This document shows, in pieces, positions 24,858 to 33,722 of a stretch of DNA of 64,000 nucleotides. Numbering within the stretch: position 1 is the stretch's first letter; each line of letters opens with the position of its first letter. The translations under genes and the position numbers were made by a program. The notes under the pieces are model-generated. The model searched no databases. It worked only from the letters and a program-made list of their open reading frames with translations, and was not told the origin of the DNA. This stretch comes from Sphingopyxis sp. (GTDB lineage: Bacteria; Pseudomonadota; Alphaproteobacteria; Sphingomonadales; Sphingomonadaceae): assembly GCF_016704835.1 (NCBI RefSeq), contig NZ_JADIZJ010000006.1, positions 186,001-250,000 on the forward strand, read 5' to 3'.

Positions 24858-25946
24858 ATGAAGAGCTTGAAAACCCCTGTAATCAAGGTGTTAATTGCGG
24901 CAGCTTTGTCGCTGGGCGCGGTGGGCGCCGGGCATGCGCAAGCACCCGCTGCGGCACCGACCGAAGCGCCCGTCGCGACGACTGCGGCGAATCCGGCTCC
25001 GGCAGCGGTCGATGCGGCCGCGCCGACGGCGGCACCCGTGGCAACCGAAGCCGCTGTCCCGGCTGGCGACGCCACTTATGTGCCGATGAAGCCGACCCCC
25101 GGGATTGGCCAGCCGATCGACGCGGGAATCGATTTTCAGCCGCAGGTCAGCCCGGTCGGCGAACAGGCCTATTGGTTCAACCACGTCATCCTGTTGCCGG
25201 TGATCACGATCATCACGCTGATCGTGCTGGGACTTATGTTGTGGGCGATGTTCCGCTTCCGCGCCAAGGCGAACCCGGTGCCGTCAAAGACGACGCACAA
25301 CACATTCATCGAAATCATCTGGACCGCCATTCCGGTGCTGATCCTCGCGGTGATCGCGGTGCCCTCGATCCGCCTGCTCGCGCAGCAATATGAACCACCG
25401 TCGAAGGAAGCGCTGACGATCAAGGTCACCGGATACCAATGGTATTGGGGCTATGCCTATCCCGACCAGGGCATCGGTGAATATGTGTCGAAGATGCTGC
25501 CGAAGGAACAGGCGGATGCAGCGGGCGAACCGCACCAGCTCGCGGTCGATAACCGCATGGTTGTTCCGGTTGGCCGTCAGGTGAAGCTGATCATCACCGG
25601 CGCCGACGTGATTCACAGCTTTGCCGTCCCGGCCTTCTGGACCAAGATGGACGCGGTTCCCGGCCGCGCCAACGAAACCACATTCACCGCGAACAAGGTC
25701 GGCGTCTATTACGGCCAATGTTCGGAACTGTGCGGCGTCGATCACGGCTTCATGCCGATCGCCGTTGAGGTGCTGCCCGTAGACAGATGGGAAGCCTGGG
25801 TCCGCTCGAAGGGCGGCAATCCCGCCGGTCCGGTGGCGGCCGCTCCTGCTGCCGCTGCTCCGGCACCCGCCGCGACGCCGGCTGCCACCACGACCGAAGC
25901 TGCCCCGGCAGCGGCACCCGCCGCCGCCCCGGCTGCCACGAATTAA
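24858..25946 (+). CDS. coxB: cytochrome c oxidase subunit II
   Basis: A 362-residue aa3-type oxidase subunit carrying the CuA centre that accepts electrons from cytochrome c. It has a signal peptide (about 1-28), an Ala/Pro-rich spacer (29-72), two membrane helices (about 108-133 and 150-175) and a periplasmic cupredoxin domain. CuA ligands are His253, Cys288, Glu290, Cys292, His296 and Met299. An unusual Ala/Pro/Thr-rich tail of about 40 residues follows. The ATG at 24858 is chosen because it starts the signal peptide; upstream codons in frame are not protein-like. It leads the oxidase operon. Confidence 0.95.
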   Translation: MKSLKTPVIKVLIAAALSLGAVGAGHAQAPAAAPTEAPVATTAANPAPAAVDAAAPTAAPVATEAAVPAGDATYVPMKPTPGIGQPIDAGIDFQPQVSPVGEQAYWFNHVILLPVITIITLIVLGLMLWAMFRFRAKANPVPSKTTHNTFIEIIWTAIPVLILAVIAVPSIRLLAQQYEPPSKEALTIKVTGYQWYWGYAYPDQGIGEYVSKMLPKEQADAAGEPHQLAVDNRMVVPVGRQVKLIITGADVIHSFAVPAFWTKMDAVPGRANETTFTANKVGVYYGQCSELCGVDHGFMPIAVEVLPVDRWEAWVRSKGGNPAGPVAAAPAAAAPAPAATPAATTTEAAPAAAPAAAPAATN

Positions 25947-25961
25947 TAAGGGGTCCGACAG

Positions 25962-27635
25962 ATGACCGATATCGCCGCAACTGCACCCACCCATGGTCAT
26001 GCCGATCACGCGCATGATGACCATGATCACGACACCCCGGGCTTTTTCGTTCGCTGGTTCATGTCGACAAACCACAAGGACATCGGCACCCTCTACCTCA
26101 TCTTTGCGATCGTCGCCGGTATCGTCGGCGGCGTGATTTCGGGGATGATGCGCCTCGAGCTCGCCGAACCCGGAATCCAGTATCTGACCGGCTGGGCGCA
26201 GTTTTTCGACGGCGCCGCGGGTGAAGTACAGGGCAAGCATTTCTGGAACGTGATGATCACGGCACACGGCCTGATCATGGTGTTCTTCATGGTCATGCCT
26301 GCGATGATCGGCGGTTTCGGCAACTGGTTTGTGCCGCTGATGATCGGGGCACCCGACATGGCGTTCCCGCGCATGAACAACGTATCTTTCTGGCTGACGT
26401 TCGTTGCATTCGTCATGCTGGTCGGATCGATGTTTGTCCCGGGCGGCAGCGGTCTTGGCGCCGGAACCGGCTGGACCGTATATGCACCGCTGTCGACCAG
26501 CGGTTCGGTGGGGCCGGCGGTCGATATGGCGATCTTCTCGCTTCACCTTGCGGGCGCAGCGTCGATTTTGGGTGCGATCAATTTCATCACCACCATTTTC
26601 AACATGCGCGCACCGGGGATGACGATCCACAAAATGCCGCTGTTCGTGTGGTCGGTGCTCGTCACCGCCTTCCTGCTGCTGCTGGCGCTGCCGGTTCTGG
26701 CAGCCGCGATCACCATGCTGCTGACCGACCGCAATTTCGGTACCACCTTCTATGATGCGGCCGGCGGCGGCGATCCTGTCCTCTACCAGCATCTCTTCTG
26801 GTTCTTTGGCCATCCCGAAGTGTACATCATGATCCTGCCGGGCTTCGGCATCGTCAGCCAGATCATCTCGACCTTCAGCCGCAAGCCGGTATTTGGCTAC
26901 CTCGGCATGGCCTATGCGATGGTCGCGATCGGCGTCGTCGGTTTCATCGTGTGGGCGCACCACATGTTCACCGTCGGCATGAGCGTGAACCTGAAGATGT
27001 ATTTCACCGCTGCGACGATGGTCATCGCGGTTCCGACCGGTATCAAGATCTTCAGCTGGATCGCCACCATGTGGGGCGGCTCGATGAGCTTCAAGACTCC
27101 AATGATGTGGTCGCTCGGCTTCATCTTCATGTTCACCGTCGGCGGCGTGACCGGCGTCGTGCTCGCCAATGGCGGCGTCGATACCAACCTGCACGACACC
27201 TATTATGTCGTTGCCCACTTCCACTATGTGCTGTCGCTGGGTGCGGTGTTTTCGCTGTTCGCTGGTTTCTATTACTGGTTCCCGAAGATGTCGGGGCGGA
27301 TGTACAACGAGGTTCTGGGGCAGCTGCACTTCTGGATATTCTTCATCGGCGTCAACGTTCTGTTCTTCCCTCAGCACTTCCTGGGTCAGCAGGGCATGCC
27401 GCGCCGTTACCCCGACTATCCCGAAGCCTATGCCTTCTGGCACCTGATCTCGTCCTATGGCTATGTCATCATGGCGGTCGGCGTGCTGATCTTCTTCGTC
27501 AACATCCTGTGGTCGCTGGTCGCGGGCAAGAAGGCCGCCGACAATCCGTGGGGTGAAGGCGCGACGACGCTCGAATGGACGCTGTCGAGCCCGCCGCCGT
27601 TCCACCAGTTCAACGAACTACCCCGGATCGCGTGA
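25962..27635 (+). CDS. ctaD: cytochrome c oxidase subunit I
   Basis: A 557-residue, 12-helix catalytic subunit with low-spin heme a and the heme a3-CuB site. Diagnostic motifs are T-A-H-G-L-I-M-V-F-F (heme a ligand), the W-x-F-G-H-P-E-V-Y-I CuB/Tyr cross-link segment, H-H-M-F-T-V-G-M (CuB) and H-D-T-Y-Y-V-V-A-H-F-H-Y-V (heme ligands). The presence of Glu in the W-F-F-G-H-P-E-V-Y region and of N in the F-G-N-W-F segment fits an A-family proton-pumping oxidase. It has a histidine-rich N-terminal tail (residues 9-27). It starts 15 bases after coxB. Confidence 0.97.
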   Translation: MTDIAATAPTHGHADHAHDDHDHDTPGFFVRWFMSTNHKDIGTLYLIFAIVAGIVGGVISGMMRLELAEPGIQYLTGWAQFFDGAAGEVQGKHFWNVMITAHGLIMVFFMVMPAMIGGFGNWFVPLMIGAPDMAFPRMNNVSFWLTFVAFVMLVGSMFVPGGSGLGAGTGWTVYAPLSTSGSVGPAVDMAIFSLHLAGAASILGAINFITTIFNMRAPGMTIHKMPLFVWSVLVTAFLLLLALPVLAAAITMLLTDRNFGTTFYDAAGGGDPVLYQHLFWFFGHPEVYIMILPGFGIVSQIISTFSRKPVFGYLGMAYAMVAIGVVGFIVWAHHMFTVGMSVNLKMYFTAATMVIAVPTGIKIFSWIATMWGGSMSFKTPMMWSLGFIFMFTVGGVTGVVLANGGVDTNLHDTYYVVAHFHYVLSLGAVFSLFAGFYYWFPKMSGRMYNEVLGQLHFWIFFIGVNVLFFPQHFLGQQGMPRRYPDYPEAYAFWHLISSYGYVIMAVGVLIFFVNILWSLVAGKKAADNPWGEGATTLEWTLSSPPPFHQFNELPRIA

Positions 27636-27658
27636 CGTTTATCGCCTGATTGCGCTCG

Positions 27659-27681
27659 CCCCCTGCTAGTTCAGCAGGGGG
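27659..27681 (+). promoter_or_regulatory. intercistronic hairpin between ctaD and ctaB
   Basis: CCCCCTGCT (27659-27667) pairs exactly with AGCAGGGGG (27673-27681) around a 5-base loop, 23 bases past the ctaD stop. No U-tract follows. It may protect the structural-subunit mRNA and lower expression of downstream assembly genes; this is inferred. Confidence 0.65.
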
Positions 27682-27707
27682 TGTTCGCGTCCCGGGCTGG
27701 AGTTATC

Positions 27708-28619
27708 ATGGCGCAGAGCCTCACCCACGGCGAAACGGCCCTACCGGCCGACTGGCGCGACCTGTTCGCGCTGACCAAGCCGCGCGTCATGTCGCTGGTG
27801 GTGTTCACCGCGCTGTGCGGGCTGCTCGCGGCGCCGGTCAGCTTACCTCCCGTCCTCGCCTTTTCGTCGATCCTCGCCATCGCGCTGGGGGCAGGGGCGT
27901 CGGGCGCGCTCAACCAATGGTATGAGGCGGGGCTGGACGCCAAGATGAAGCGGACCGCCGGACGGCCGCTGCCTGCCGGACGGCTCGACCCGCAGACCGC
28001 GCTGCAATTCGGCATCGGGCTTGCCGCTTTCTCGTTGTTCCTGATGCTGTTCGCATCGAACTGGCAGGCGACACTGCTCCTTGCCGGCTCGATCCTCTTT
28101 TACGTTTTTGTCTATACGATGTGGCTTAAGCCGCGGACGCCGCAGAATATCGTCATCGGCGGCGCCGCGGGTGCGTTTCCGCCGCTGATCGGCTGGGTTG
28201 CCGCTACGGGCAGCATTGCGCCGCTGCCGGTCATGCTGTTCCTGCTGATCTTTCTGTGGACGCCGCCGCATTTCTGGGCGCTCGCGCTGTTCATGCGCTC
28301 GGACTACGCCGCCGCGGGCATCCCGATGATGCCTGTCGTTGCAGGTGAGAAATCGACGCGGCGCCAGATCCTGTTCTATGCACTGATCATGGCGGGAGCA
28401 GCCGTCGCGCCATGGCTGCTGGGATATACCGGCGCGCTCTACGGCTGGACCGCAATCATCCTGTCGGCGCTGTTCGTGGGGCTGTCGGTGCAGGTCGGCA
28501 CGCGCACCACGGGCGACGCCGATTTGATGCAGCCCGAAAAGCGGCTGTTTGCATACTCAATCGCCTATCTTTTCATCCTCTTCGGCGCCGTCGTTGCCGA
28601 CCATTGGTGGCCCCTATGA
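27708..28619 (+). CDS. ctaB: protoheme IX farnesyltransferase
   Basis: A 303-residue UbiA-family membrane prenyltransferase that makes heme O from heme B, the first step to the heme A of this oxidase. Its signature N-Q-W-Y-E-A-G-L-D-A-K-M-K-R-T-A-G-R-P-L-P-A-G matches the NxxxDxxxDxxMxRTxxRP form, though the first Asp of the classical NxxxD is Gly-Leu-shifted here. A second D-x-x-A-A-G-I-P-M segment is present. It has about nine helices. The ATG at 27708 has GGAG 7 bases upstream; its stop overlaps the next start. Confidence 0.94.
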   Translation: MAQSLTHGETALPADWRDLFALTKPRVMSLVVFTALCGLLAAPVSLPPVLAFSSILAIALGAGASGALNQWYEAGLDAKMKRTAGRPLPAGRLDPQTALQFGIGLAAFSLFLMLFASNWQATLLLAGSILFYVFVYTMWLKPRTPQNIVIGGAAGAFPPLIGWVAATGSIAPLPVMLFLLIFLWTPPHFWALALFMRSDYAAAGIPMMPVVAGEKSTRRQILFYALIMAGAAVAPWLLGYTGALYGWTAIILSALFVGLSVQVGTRTTGDADLMQPEKRLFAYSIAYLFILFGAVVADHWWPL

Positions 28620-28765
28620 CCGAAAATCCAAATCTCGAGCCCTTCGACGAGGTCGAGTACCGCCGCCGCCAGCGCAGCCGCGCCAATATGATGGCGTGGA
28701 TGCTCGGTGGGCTGGCGATCCTGTTCTTCTTCATCACCATCGCCAAGATCCAGATATTTGCATGA
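28616..28765 (+). CDS. small single-span membrane protein of the oxidase operon (CoxF-like position)
   Basis: A 49-residue protein: a charged N-terminal half with R-R-R-Q-R-S-R, then one membrane helix (about 26-46). The ATG overlaps the ctaB stop (ATGA) and its own stop overlaps the ctaG start (ATGA), which strongly supports translation. Similar tiny proteins occupy this place in many alphaproteobacterial oxidase operons and are thought to be assembly factors or accessory subunits, but the role of this one is unproven. Confidence 0.8.
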   Translation: MTENPNLEPFDEVEYRRRQRSRANMMAWMLGGLAILFFFITIAKIQIFA

Positions 28766-29322
28766 TCGCGCGGCTGTCTCCCAAAGCCAAGACCGCGAGT
28801 CTGGCGTCGGCCCTTGCGCTCGCAATGGTGGGCCTCGGCTTTGCGGCGGTGCCACTCTACGATCTGTTTTGCCGCGTCACTGGCTTTGGCGGCACGACGC
28901 AGCGTTATGACCCGGTCGCGGCAGCGGCAGAGCCGGAGATACTGTCGAACACCATTTCGATCCGCTTCGACGCCAACGTGTCGCCGGGGCTGCCGTGGAA
29001 ATTCTATCCCGAACATCCAACTGACACGGTCAGCATCGGCGCGCGCGACATGGCGATCTTTATCGCCGAGAATAACTCGTCGAAGCCGGTCATCGGTACC
29101 GCAGGGTTCAACGTCACGCCGACGCAGGCGGGAAAATATTTCACCAAGATCCAGTGCTTCTGCTTCACGCAGCAGCGGCTGGAGCCGGGGCAGCAGATGC
29201 GCATGCCGGTGCTATTCTTCGTTGATCCGAAGATCATGGATGACCCCGACGCGCGCGATGTGCAGGAAATCACCCTCAGCTACACCTTCCACCCTGTAGA
29301 CGAGGGTAAAAAGGCGAGCTAA
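28762..29322 (+). CDS. ctaG: cytochrome c oxidase assembly protein CtaG/Cox11
   Basis: A 186-residue copper chaperone that delivers copper to the CuB site of subunit I. It has one N-terminal membrane helix (about 12-33), then a periplasmic domain with the copper-binding C-F-C-F motif at 132-135 and the conserved P-L-Y-D-L-F-C segment with Cys37. It starts by four-base overlap with the preceding small gene. About 80 bases separate it from ctaE. Confidence 0.95.
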   Translation: MIARLSPKAKTASLASALALAMVGLGFAAVPLYDLFCRVTGFGGTTQRYDPVAAAAEPEILSNTISIRFDANVSPGLPWKFYPEHPTDTVSIGARDMAIFIAENNSSKPVIGTAGFNVTPTQAGKYFTKIQCFCFTQQRLEPGQQMRMPVLFFVDPKIMDDPDARDVQEITLSYTFHPVDEGKKAS

Positions 29323-29401
29323 GGCCGCGATCAGAGTCACTTCAAGGACCGGCGGGCGATGGGGAATCGCGATGCTGGGGCTGCAAAACGGGAAAAACGC
29401 A

Positions 29402-30277
29402 ATGTCCGGTGCCAAACATCATGACTATCACCTGGTAAATCCCAGCGTCTGGCCGCTGATCGGCTCGATTGCGGCATTGACGATGTTCTTCGGCCTCGTG
29501 ATGTTCATGCACGCCGATTATTTTGGCGGCGTTGGAAAATGGGTGCTCGGTCTTGGTTTTGCGGGCGTCATCCTAACTTTCTTCAGCTGGTGGTCGGACG
29601 TTATCAACGAAGCACATGCCGGTGACCATACCCCGGTTGTCCAACTTCACCTGCGCTACGGTATGATCCTGTTCATCGCGTCCGAAGTGATGTTCTTCGT
29701 CGGCTGGTTCTGGGCGTGGTTCGATTTCTCGCTGTTCCCGGTGCCGATCGAATATGCCGAAGGCGTGGTCAGTTCGATGTTCGGTCAGGACGGCGCAGCC
29801 GCGATGACGATGTGGCCGCCGAAGGGCATCGAGGTGATTGATCCCTTCTCGCTGCCGCTGCTCAACACGTTGATCCTGCTCTGTTCGGGGACGACGATCA
29901 CCTGGGCGCACCACGCGCTGATCCATGGCGACCGCGACGGTCTGAAGAAAGGCCTCTGGGCGACGATCATTCTCGGCGCGATCTTCTCGGCGATCCAGGC
30001 GTATGAATATGCCCATGCCCCTTGGGGTTTCGGGCAGAGCAACTACAGCTCGGCCTTCTACATGGCGACCGGCTTTCACGGCTTCCACGTGCTCGTCGGC
30101 ACGATCTTCCTGATCGTCTGCCTCGCACGCACTTATAAAGGCCACTTCACGCCCAAGCAGCATTTCGGCTTCGAGGCCGCGGCCTGGTACTGGCATTTCG
30201 TCGACGTGGTGTGGCTGTTCCTGTTCATCATCGTCTATGTCTGGGGCGGCTGGGGCGCGCCGGTCGCCGCGCACTAA
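29402..30277 (+). CDS. ctaE: cytochrome c oxidase subunit III
   Basis: A 291-residue seven-helix subunit that stabilises the oxidase core and its proton uptake. The H-D-Y-H-L-V-N-P-S-x-W-P start, S-E-V-M-F-F-V-G-W-F-W-A-W-F, T-G-F-H-G-F-H-V and W-Y-W-H-F-V-D-V-V-W-L-F-L-F segments are diagnostic. The ATG at 29402 follows an AT-rich ribosome region; an ATG 30 bases upstream is less conserved. Confidence 0.96.
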   Translation: MSGAKHHDYHLVNPSVWPLIGSIAALTMFFGLVMFMHADYFGGVGKWVLGLGFAGVILTFFSWWSDVINEAHAGDHTPVVQLHLRYGMILFIASEVMFFVGWFWAWFDFSLFPVPIEYAEGVVSSMFGQDGAAAMTMWPPKGIEVIDPFSLPLLNTLILLCSGTTITWAHHALIHGDRDGLKKGLWATIILGAIFSAIQAYEYAHAPWGFGQSNYSSAFYMATGFHGFHVLVGTIFLIVCLARTYKGHFTPKQHFGFEAAAWYWHFVDVVWLFLFIIVYVWGGWGAPVAAH

Positions 30278-30278
30278 A

Positions 30279-30674
30279 TTGTCCGACGGCACGATCAATC
30301 CAAAAGGGCAGCCGCCGGTCTGGCGCGCTGCCCTTTTTGGCCTCTGCCCCGAATGCGGCGCAAAAGCCTTGTTCGACGGGCCGGTGCAGTTTCGTGCGAA
30401 ATGCGAGGCCTGCGGGCTCGATTATGGTCGCTATAATGTAGGCGACGGTCCCGCGGCCTTCCTCACCCTGATCATCGGTGCCTTGCTTGTCGCGGCGGCG
30501 CTGGCGCTCGATGCCGCGGTGCAGCCCCCCTTGTGGGTGCATGTCCTGCTGTGGGTGCCACTGACCGCGGCCGCGGTGGTTTATGGCCTGCGCGTTGCGA
30601 AGGGCGCGCTGCTGGCGAGCGAGCACCAACGGCAAGCGGCCGAGGGCCGGCAAGTCGACGAACCGCATGACTGA
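30279..30674 (+). CDS. DUF983 membrane protein with zinc ribbon
   Basis: A 131-residue protein. An N-terminal zinc-ribbon-like motif (C-P-E-C at 23-26, C-E-A-C-G at 42-46) is followed by two membrane helices (about 57-78 and 83-106). DUF983 genes typically sit between oxidase subunit III and SURF1 in alphaproteobacteria, as here, and are presumed to help oxidase assembly; the mechanism is unknown. The likely start is TTG 30279, two bases after the ctaE stop. A longer frame overlapping ctaE is less likely. Confidence 0.8.
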   Translation: MSDGTINPKGQPPVWRAALFGLCPECGAKALFDGPVQFRAKCEACGLDYGRYNVGDGPAAFLTLIIGALLVAAALALDAAVQPPLWVHVLLWVPLTAAAVVYGLRVAKGALLASEHQRQAAEGRQVDEPHD

Positions 30675-31311
30675 ACCTGCCACCCCACCGGCGCGGCGCT
30701 GGCCGCTGATCCCGACGATTGTCGTCATCGCAGCAGCGCTGGTGATGATCGCGCTCGGCGTTTGGCAACTTCAGCGCAAGAGCGAGAAGGAAGCGCTGGT
30801 TGCGCTGTATCAGCGCAACATGGCGATGTCGTCGCTGGTCACCTATCCTGAAATGCCGCCGGTTGCCGATGCGTTGCTATTCCGCAAGAGCAGCGTCGTC
30901 TGCCTCGAACCCGTGCGCTGGGACCCGCGCAGCGGCACCGACCAGAAGGGCAAGGCCGGTTTCCGCATGATTGCCGACTGCCGTACCGGTGCCGAAGGTC
31001 CGGGGGTCCTCGTCGATGTCGGTATTGGCGATGATTTTGCGCCGCCGAAATGGATCGGCGGGATTGTGCAAGGGACGATCGTCCCCGGGCCCGATCAGCC
31101 GACGTTAGTGGAGCGCGCCGCGGGAAAAGGTACCCCCGCGCGGGCGATGCTGATCGCTGATACACCCGCTGCCGGACTGCGCGCGAGTGCGGTGCCTTCG
31201 GCCGACAATACGCCCAACAATCATCTGGCCTATGCGGTGCAATGGTTCCTGTTCGCCGCCGCAGCGCTGGTCATCTACTTCCTGGCCGTCCGTCGCCGCT
31301 TGCGGCCTTGA
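30667..31311 (+). CDS. SURF1 family oxidase assembly protein
   Basis: A 214-residue protein with two membrane helices, N-terminal (about 13-33) and C-terminal (about 188-207), enclosing a periplasmic domain. L-G-x-W-Q-L-Q-R-K after the first helix and N-N-H-L-A-Y-A-V-Q-W-F before the second are the SURF1 signatures. SURF1 helps insert heme a into subunit I. The start overlaps the DUF983 stop by 8 bases. Confidence 0.92.
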   Translation: MTEPATPPARRWPLIPTIVVIAAALVMIALGVWQLQRKSEKEALVALYQRNMAMSSLVTYPEMPPVADALLFRKSSVVCLEPVRWDPRSGTDQKGKAGFRMIADCRTGAEGPGVLVDVGIGDDFAPPKWIGGIVQGTIVPGPDQPTLVERAAGKGTPARAMLIADTPAAGLRASAVPSADNTPNNHLAYAVQWFLFAAAALVIYFLAVRRRLRP

Positions 31312-31338
31312 TGTTGGCCCGCTAGGCGCTGGGCCGCC

Positions 31339-32736
31339 ATGGAATATATCAGCACCCGCGGCTCTGCGCCGACCCTCGACTTTCGTGCCGCCACGCTGGC
31401 GGGCCTCGCCAGCGACGGCGGTCTCTATCTGCCCGCGCATTGGCCGCAGATGGCGATCGAAGATATTCGCGCGCTCGCGGGGCTCGACTATGCCGAAACC
31501 GCGGTGCGCGTCATGCGCCCGTTCGTCGAAGGCGTGCTGACCGAGGACGAGCTGCGTCAGCTCTCCCGCGCTGCCTATGGCAGTTTCAGCCACGATGCGG
31601 TGACCCCGCTGGTGCAGCTCGACCATCGCCACTGGCTGCTTGAACTGTTCCACGGCCCGACGCTGGCGTTCAAGGACGTCGCGCTGCAGCTGCTGGGTCA
31701 GCTGTTCGAGAAATTTCTTGCAGATGGCGGCACCGATATAACGATCGTCGGCGCGACCTCGGGCGACACCGGGTCGGCGGCGATCGAGGCGGTCGCGGGC
31801 CGCGAGCATATCCAGATATTCATGTTGCACCCCGAGGGCCGGGTCAGCGACGTCCAGCGCCGCCAGATGACGACGGTGCTCGCCCCTAACGTCCATAATA
31901 TCGCGATCGACGGCAGCTTCGATGACGCACAGGCGATGGTGAAGCGGCTGTTCGGTGACGAAGAGGCGCGCGGCCAGCTGACTCTGTCGGCGGTGAACAG
32001 CATCAACTGGGCACGGCTGATGGCGCAGGTCGTCTATTATTTCTACGCCGCGGTGCGCCTTGGTGGTCCCGACCGCCCGATCGCGTTCAGCGTGCCAACG
32101 GGCAATTTCGGCGATGTGTTCGCGGGCTATGTCGCGGCGCAGATGGGGCTACCGATTGCGCGGCTGGTCGTCGCGACCAACGTCAATGACATTCTCCACC
32201 GCGCGCTGACTCGCGGTGATTACAGCGCGGGCACGGTCACCGCGACCGCGACCCCCAGTATGGACATTCAGGTCAGCAGCAATTTCGAACGCTTGCTCTT
32301 TGACCTGTCGGGTCGCGACGGCGCGGCGATCACGGGCATGATGGGTGAATTCGATCGTAATCGCGCGATGACGATCCCCGCCGACATGCTTGCGGGTGCA
32401 GCGGGTCTGTTTTCGAGCGCGAGGATCGACGGCGATGCGATGGCGCTGGCGCTCCGCTGGGCGCAGGAACATGGCGGGCAGATCATCGACCCTCACAGCG
32501 CCGTCGGGCTGGCCGCTGCGCGCGCGCTGGAGATCGACGCCGATATTCCCGTCGTCACGCTGGCGACCGCACACCCGGCAAAGTTCCGCGAGGCGGTCGA
32601 GCGCGCAACCGGGGTTCGCCCGCCGCTGCCTGCGCGCCTCGGTAACCTCTTCGAGCGCGAAGAACGCTTTACGAAGCTTCCCGGCGACTATGATGCGGTG
32701 AAGGCCTTCGTCCTGGCAGAAGCGGCGCGTGGCTGA
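31339..32736 (+). CDS. thrC: threonine synthase
   Basis: A 465-residue PLP enzyme converting O-phosphohomoserine to threonine. The PLP lysine lies in P-T-L-A-F-K-D-V-A (Lys112), and the G-A-T-S-G-D-T-G-S-A phosphate-binding loop follows. The N-terminal Y-I-S-T-R-G segment is typical of the long bacterial/fungal class. It begins 27 bases after the SURF1 gene, so it is probably co-transcribed with the oxidase operon, a linkage seen in other alphaproteobacteria. Confidence 0.95.
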   Translation: MEYISTRGSAPTLDFRAATLAGLASDGGLYLPAHWPQMAIEDIRALAGLDYAETAVRVMRPFVEGVLTEDELRQLSRAAYGSFSHDAVTPLVQLDHRHWLLELFHGPTLAFKDVALQLLGQLFEKFLADGGTDITIVGATSGDTGSAAIEAVAGREHIQIFMLHPEGRVSDVQRRQMTTVLAPNVHNIAIDGSFDDAQAMVKRLFGDEEARGQLTLSAVNSINWARLMAQVVYYFYAAVRLGGPDRPIAFSVPTGNFGDVFAGYVAAQMGLPIARLVVATNVNDILHRALTRGDYSAGTVTATATPSMDIQVSSNFERLLFDLSGRDGAAITGMMGEFDRNRAMTIPADMLAGAAGLFSSARIDGDAMALALRWAQEHGGQIIDPHSAVGLAAARALEIDADIPVVTLATAHPAKFREAVERATGVRPPLPARLGNLFEREERFTKLPGDYDAVKAFVLAEAARG

Positions 32737-33619
32737 CCTTCTGCCCCTCGTCACGCTCGTTGGTGAGGCGTGGGACGATTATGGGCTGGTCGACAGCGGC
32801 AACGGTCGCAAGCTCGAACGCTATGGCTGCTATCGCTTCATCCGGCCCGAGCCGCAGGCGATGTGGGCACCGGCGCTGCCTGCGGGCGAATGGGAAGCGG
32901 CGGACGGCGAGTTTATCCCGGCGTCGGACGACGACGGCGGCGGGCGCTGGTATTATAACAAGCCGGTGCCGACCGAAGGCTGGCATCTGGCGTGGCGCGA
33001 AACGCGCTTCACCGCGCAATGCACCCCGTTCCGCCATCTTGGCTTCTTCCCTGACATGGCGCCGGTGTGGGACTGGCTACGCGCGCAGATCGCTGACAAG
33101 TCCGATCCCGCCTTCCTCAATCTGTTTGGCTATACCGGCGTCGGCAGTCAGGCCCTGGCCGCTGCGGGTGCGGCGGTAACGCACGTCGACGCATCGAAGA
33201 AATCGGTCGGGCAGGCGCGCGAAAATGCGGCGCTGGCGGGGATGGCCGATAAACCGGTACGCTGGATCGTCGACGACGCCGGCAAGTTCACCGCGCGCGA
33301 AGTGCGGCGAGAGAAACGCTATGACGCGATCCTGCTCGATCCGCCCAAATTCGGTCGCGGCCCGACCGGCGAACGCTGGCAGCTCGAAGAAGGGCTGGCG
33401 CCGCTGCTGACCGACTGCCGCCAGCTGCTCGATGCCGACAGCCGCGCGCTGTTCCTGACCGTCTATGCCGTACGGATGTCGGCGCTCGCGATCGGCGAGC
33501 TGCTGGCGCAACTGTTCGCCGATCTGCCGGGCAAAGTCGAATGCGGCGAGCTGGCGGTGCGTGAAGAAACGCGGGGGCTTTTGCTGCCGACGGCAATTTT
33601 TGCGCGCTGGAGTCGCTGA
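32729..33619 (+). CDS. class I SAM-dependent methyltransferase (RlmI/RlmK-like)
   Basis: A 296-residue protein with a Rossmann methyltransferase domain: motif I L-N-L-F-G-Y-T-G-V-G-S near residue 130, V-D-A-S-K-K-S in motif II, and I-L-L-D-P-P-K-F-G-R-G in motif IV. The DPPKFGRG form is shared with 23S rRNA methyltransferases of the RlmI/RlmK group. The N-terminal 90 residues are a separate small domain. The GTG start overlaps the thrC stop by 8 bases. The RNA target is inferred from the family and is not certain. Confidence 0.82.
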   Translation: MADLLPLVTLVGEAWDDYGLVDSGNGRKLERYGCYRFIRPEPQAMWAPALPAGEWEAADGEFIPASDDDGGGRWYYNKPVPTEGWHLAWRETRFTAQCTPFRHLGFFPDMAPVWDWLRAQIADKSDPAFLNLFGYTGVGSQALAAAGAAVTHVDASKKSVGQARENAALAGMADKPVRWIVDDAGKFTAREVRREKRYDAILLDPPKFGRGPTGERWQLEEGLAPLLTDCRQLLDADSRALFLTVYAVRMSALAIGELLAQLFADLPGKVECGELAVREETRGLLLPTAIFARWSR

Positions 33620-33722
33620 ATACGAATGCCCCGGTCGCGCGCGGGAAATCCGCCTTGCCCGCTGCCTGTAAAACGACAAGTGTCGCATAAGGGTTCGCCC
33701 ATAAAATATTGGGGAGAGAGGC

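Noticed and set aside
25284..27605. 773-codon minus-strand frame opposite coxB-ctaD
   Set aside because: It is the antisense of conserved oxidase genes in GC-rich DNA; its His/Asp/Arg-rich composition is that of a shadow frame.
33620..33722. tRNA or riboswitch ahead of the sugar transporter
   Set aside because: No cloverleaf or aptamer-like pairing could be drawn in the 103-base gap; only a normal ribosome site is evident.
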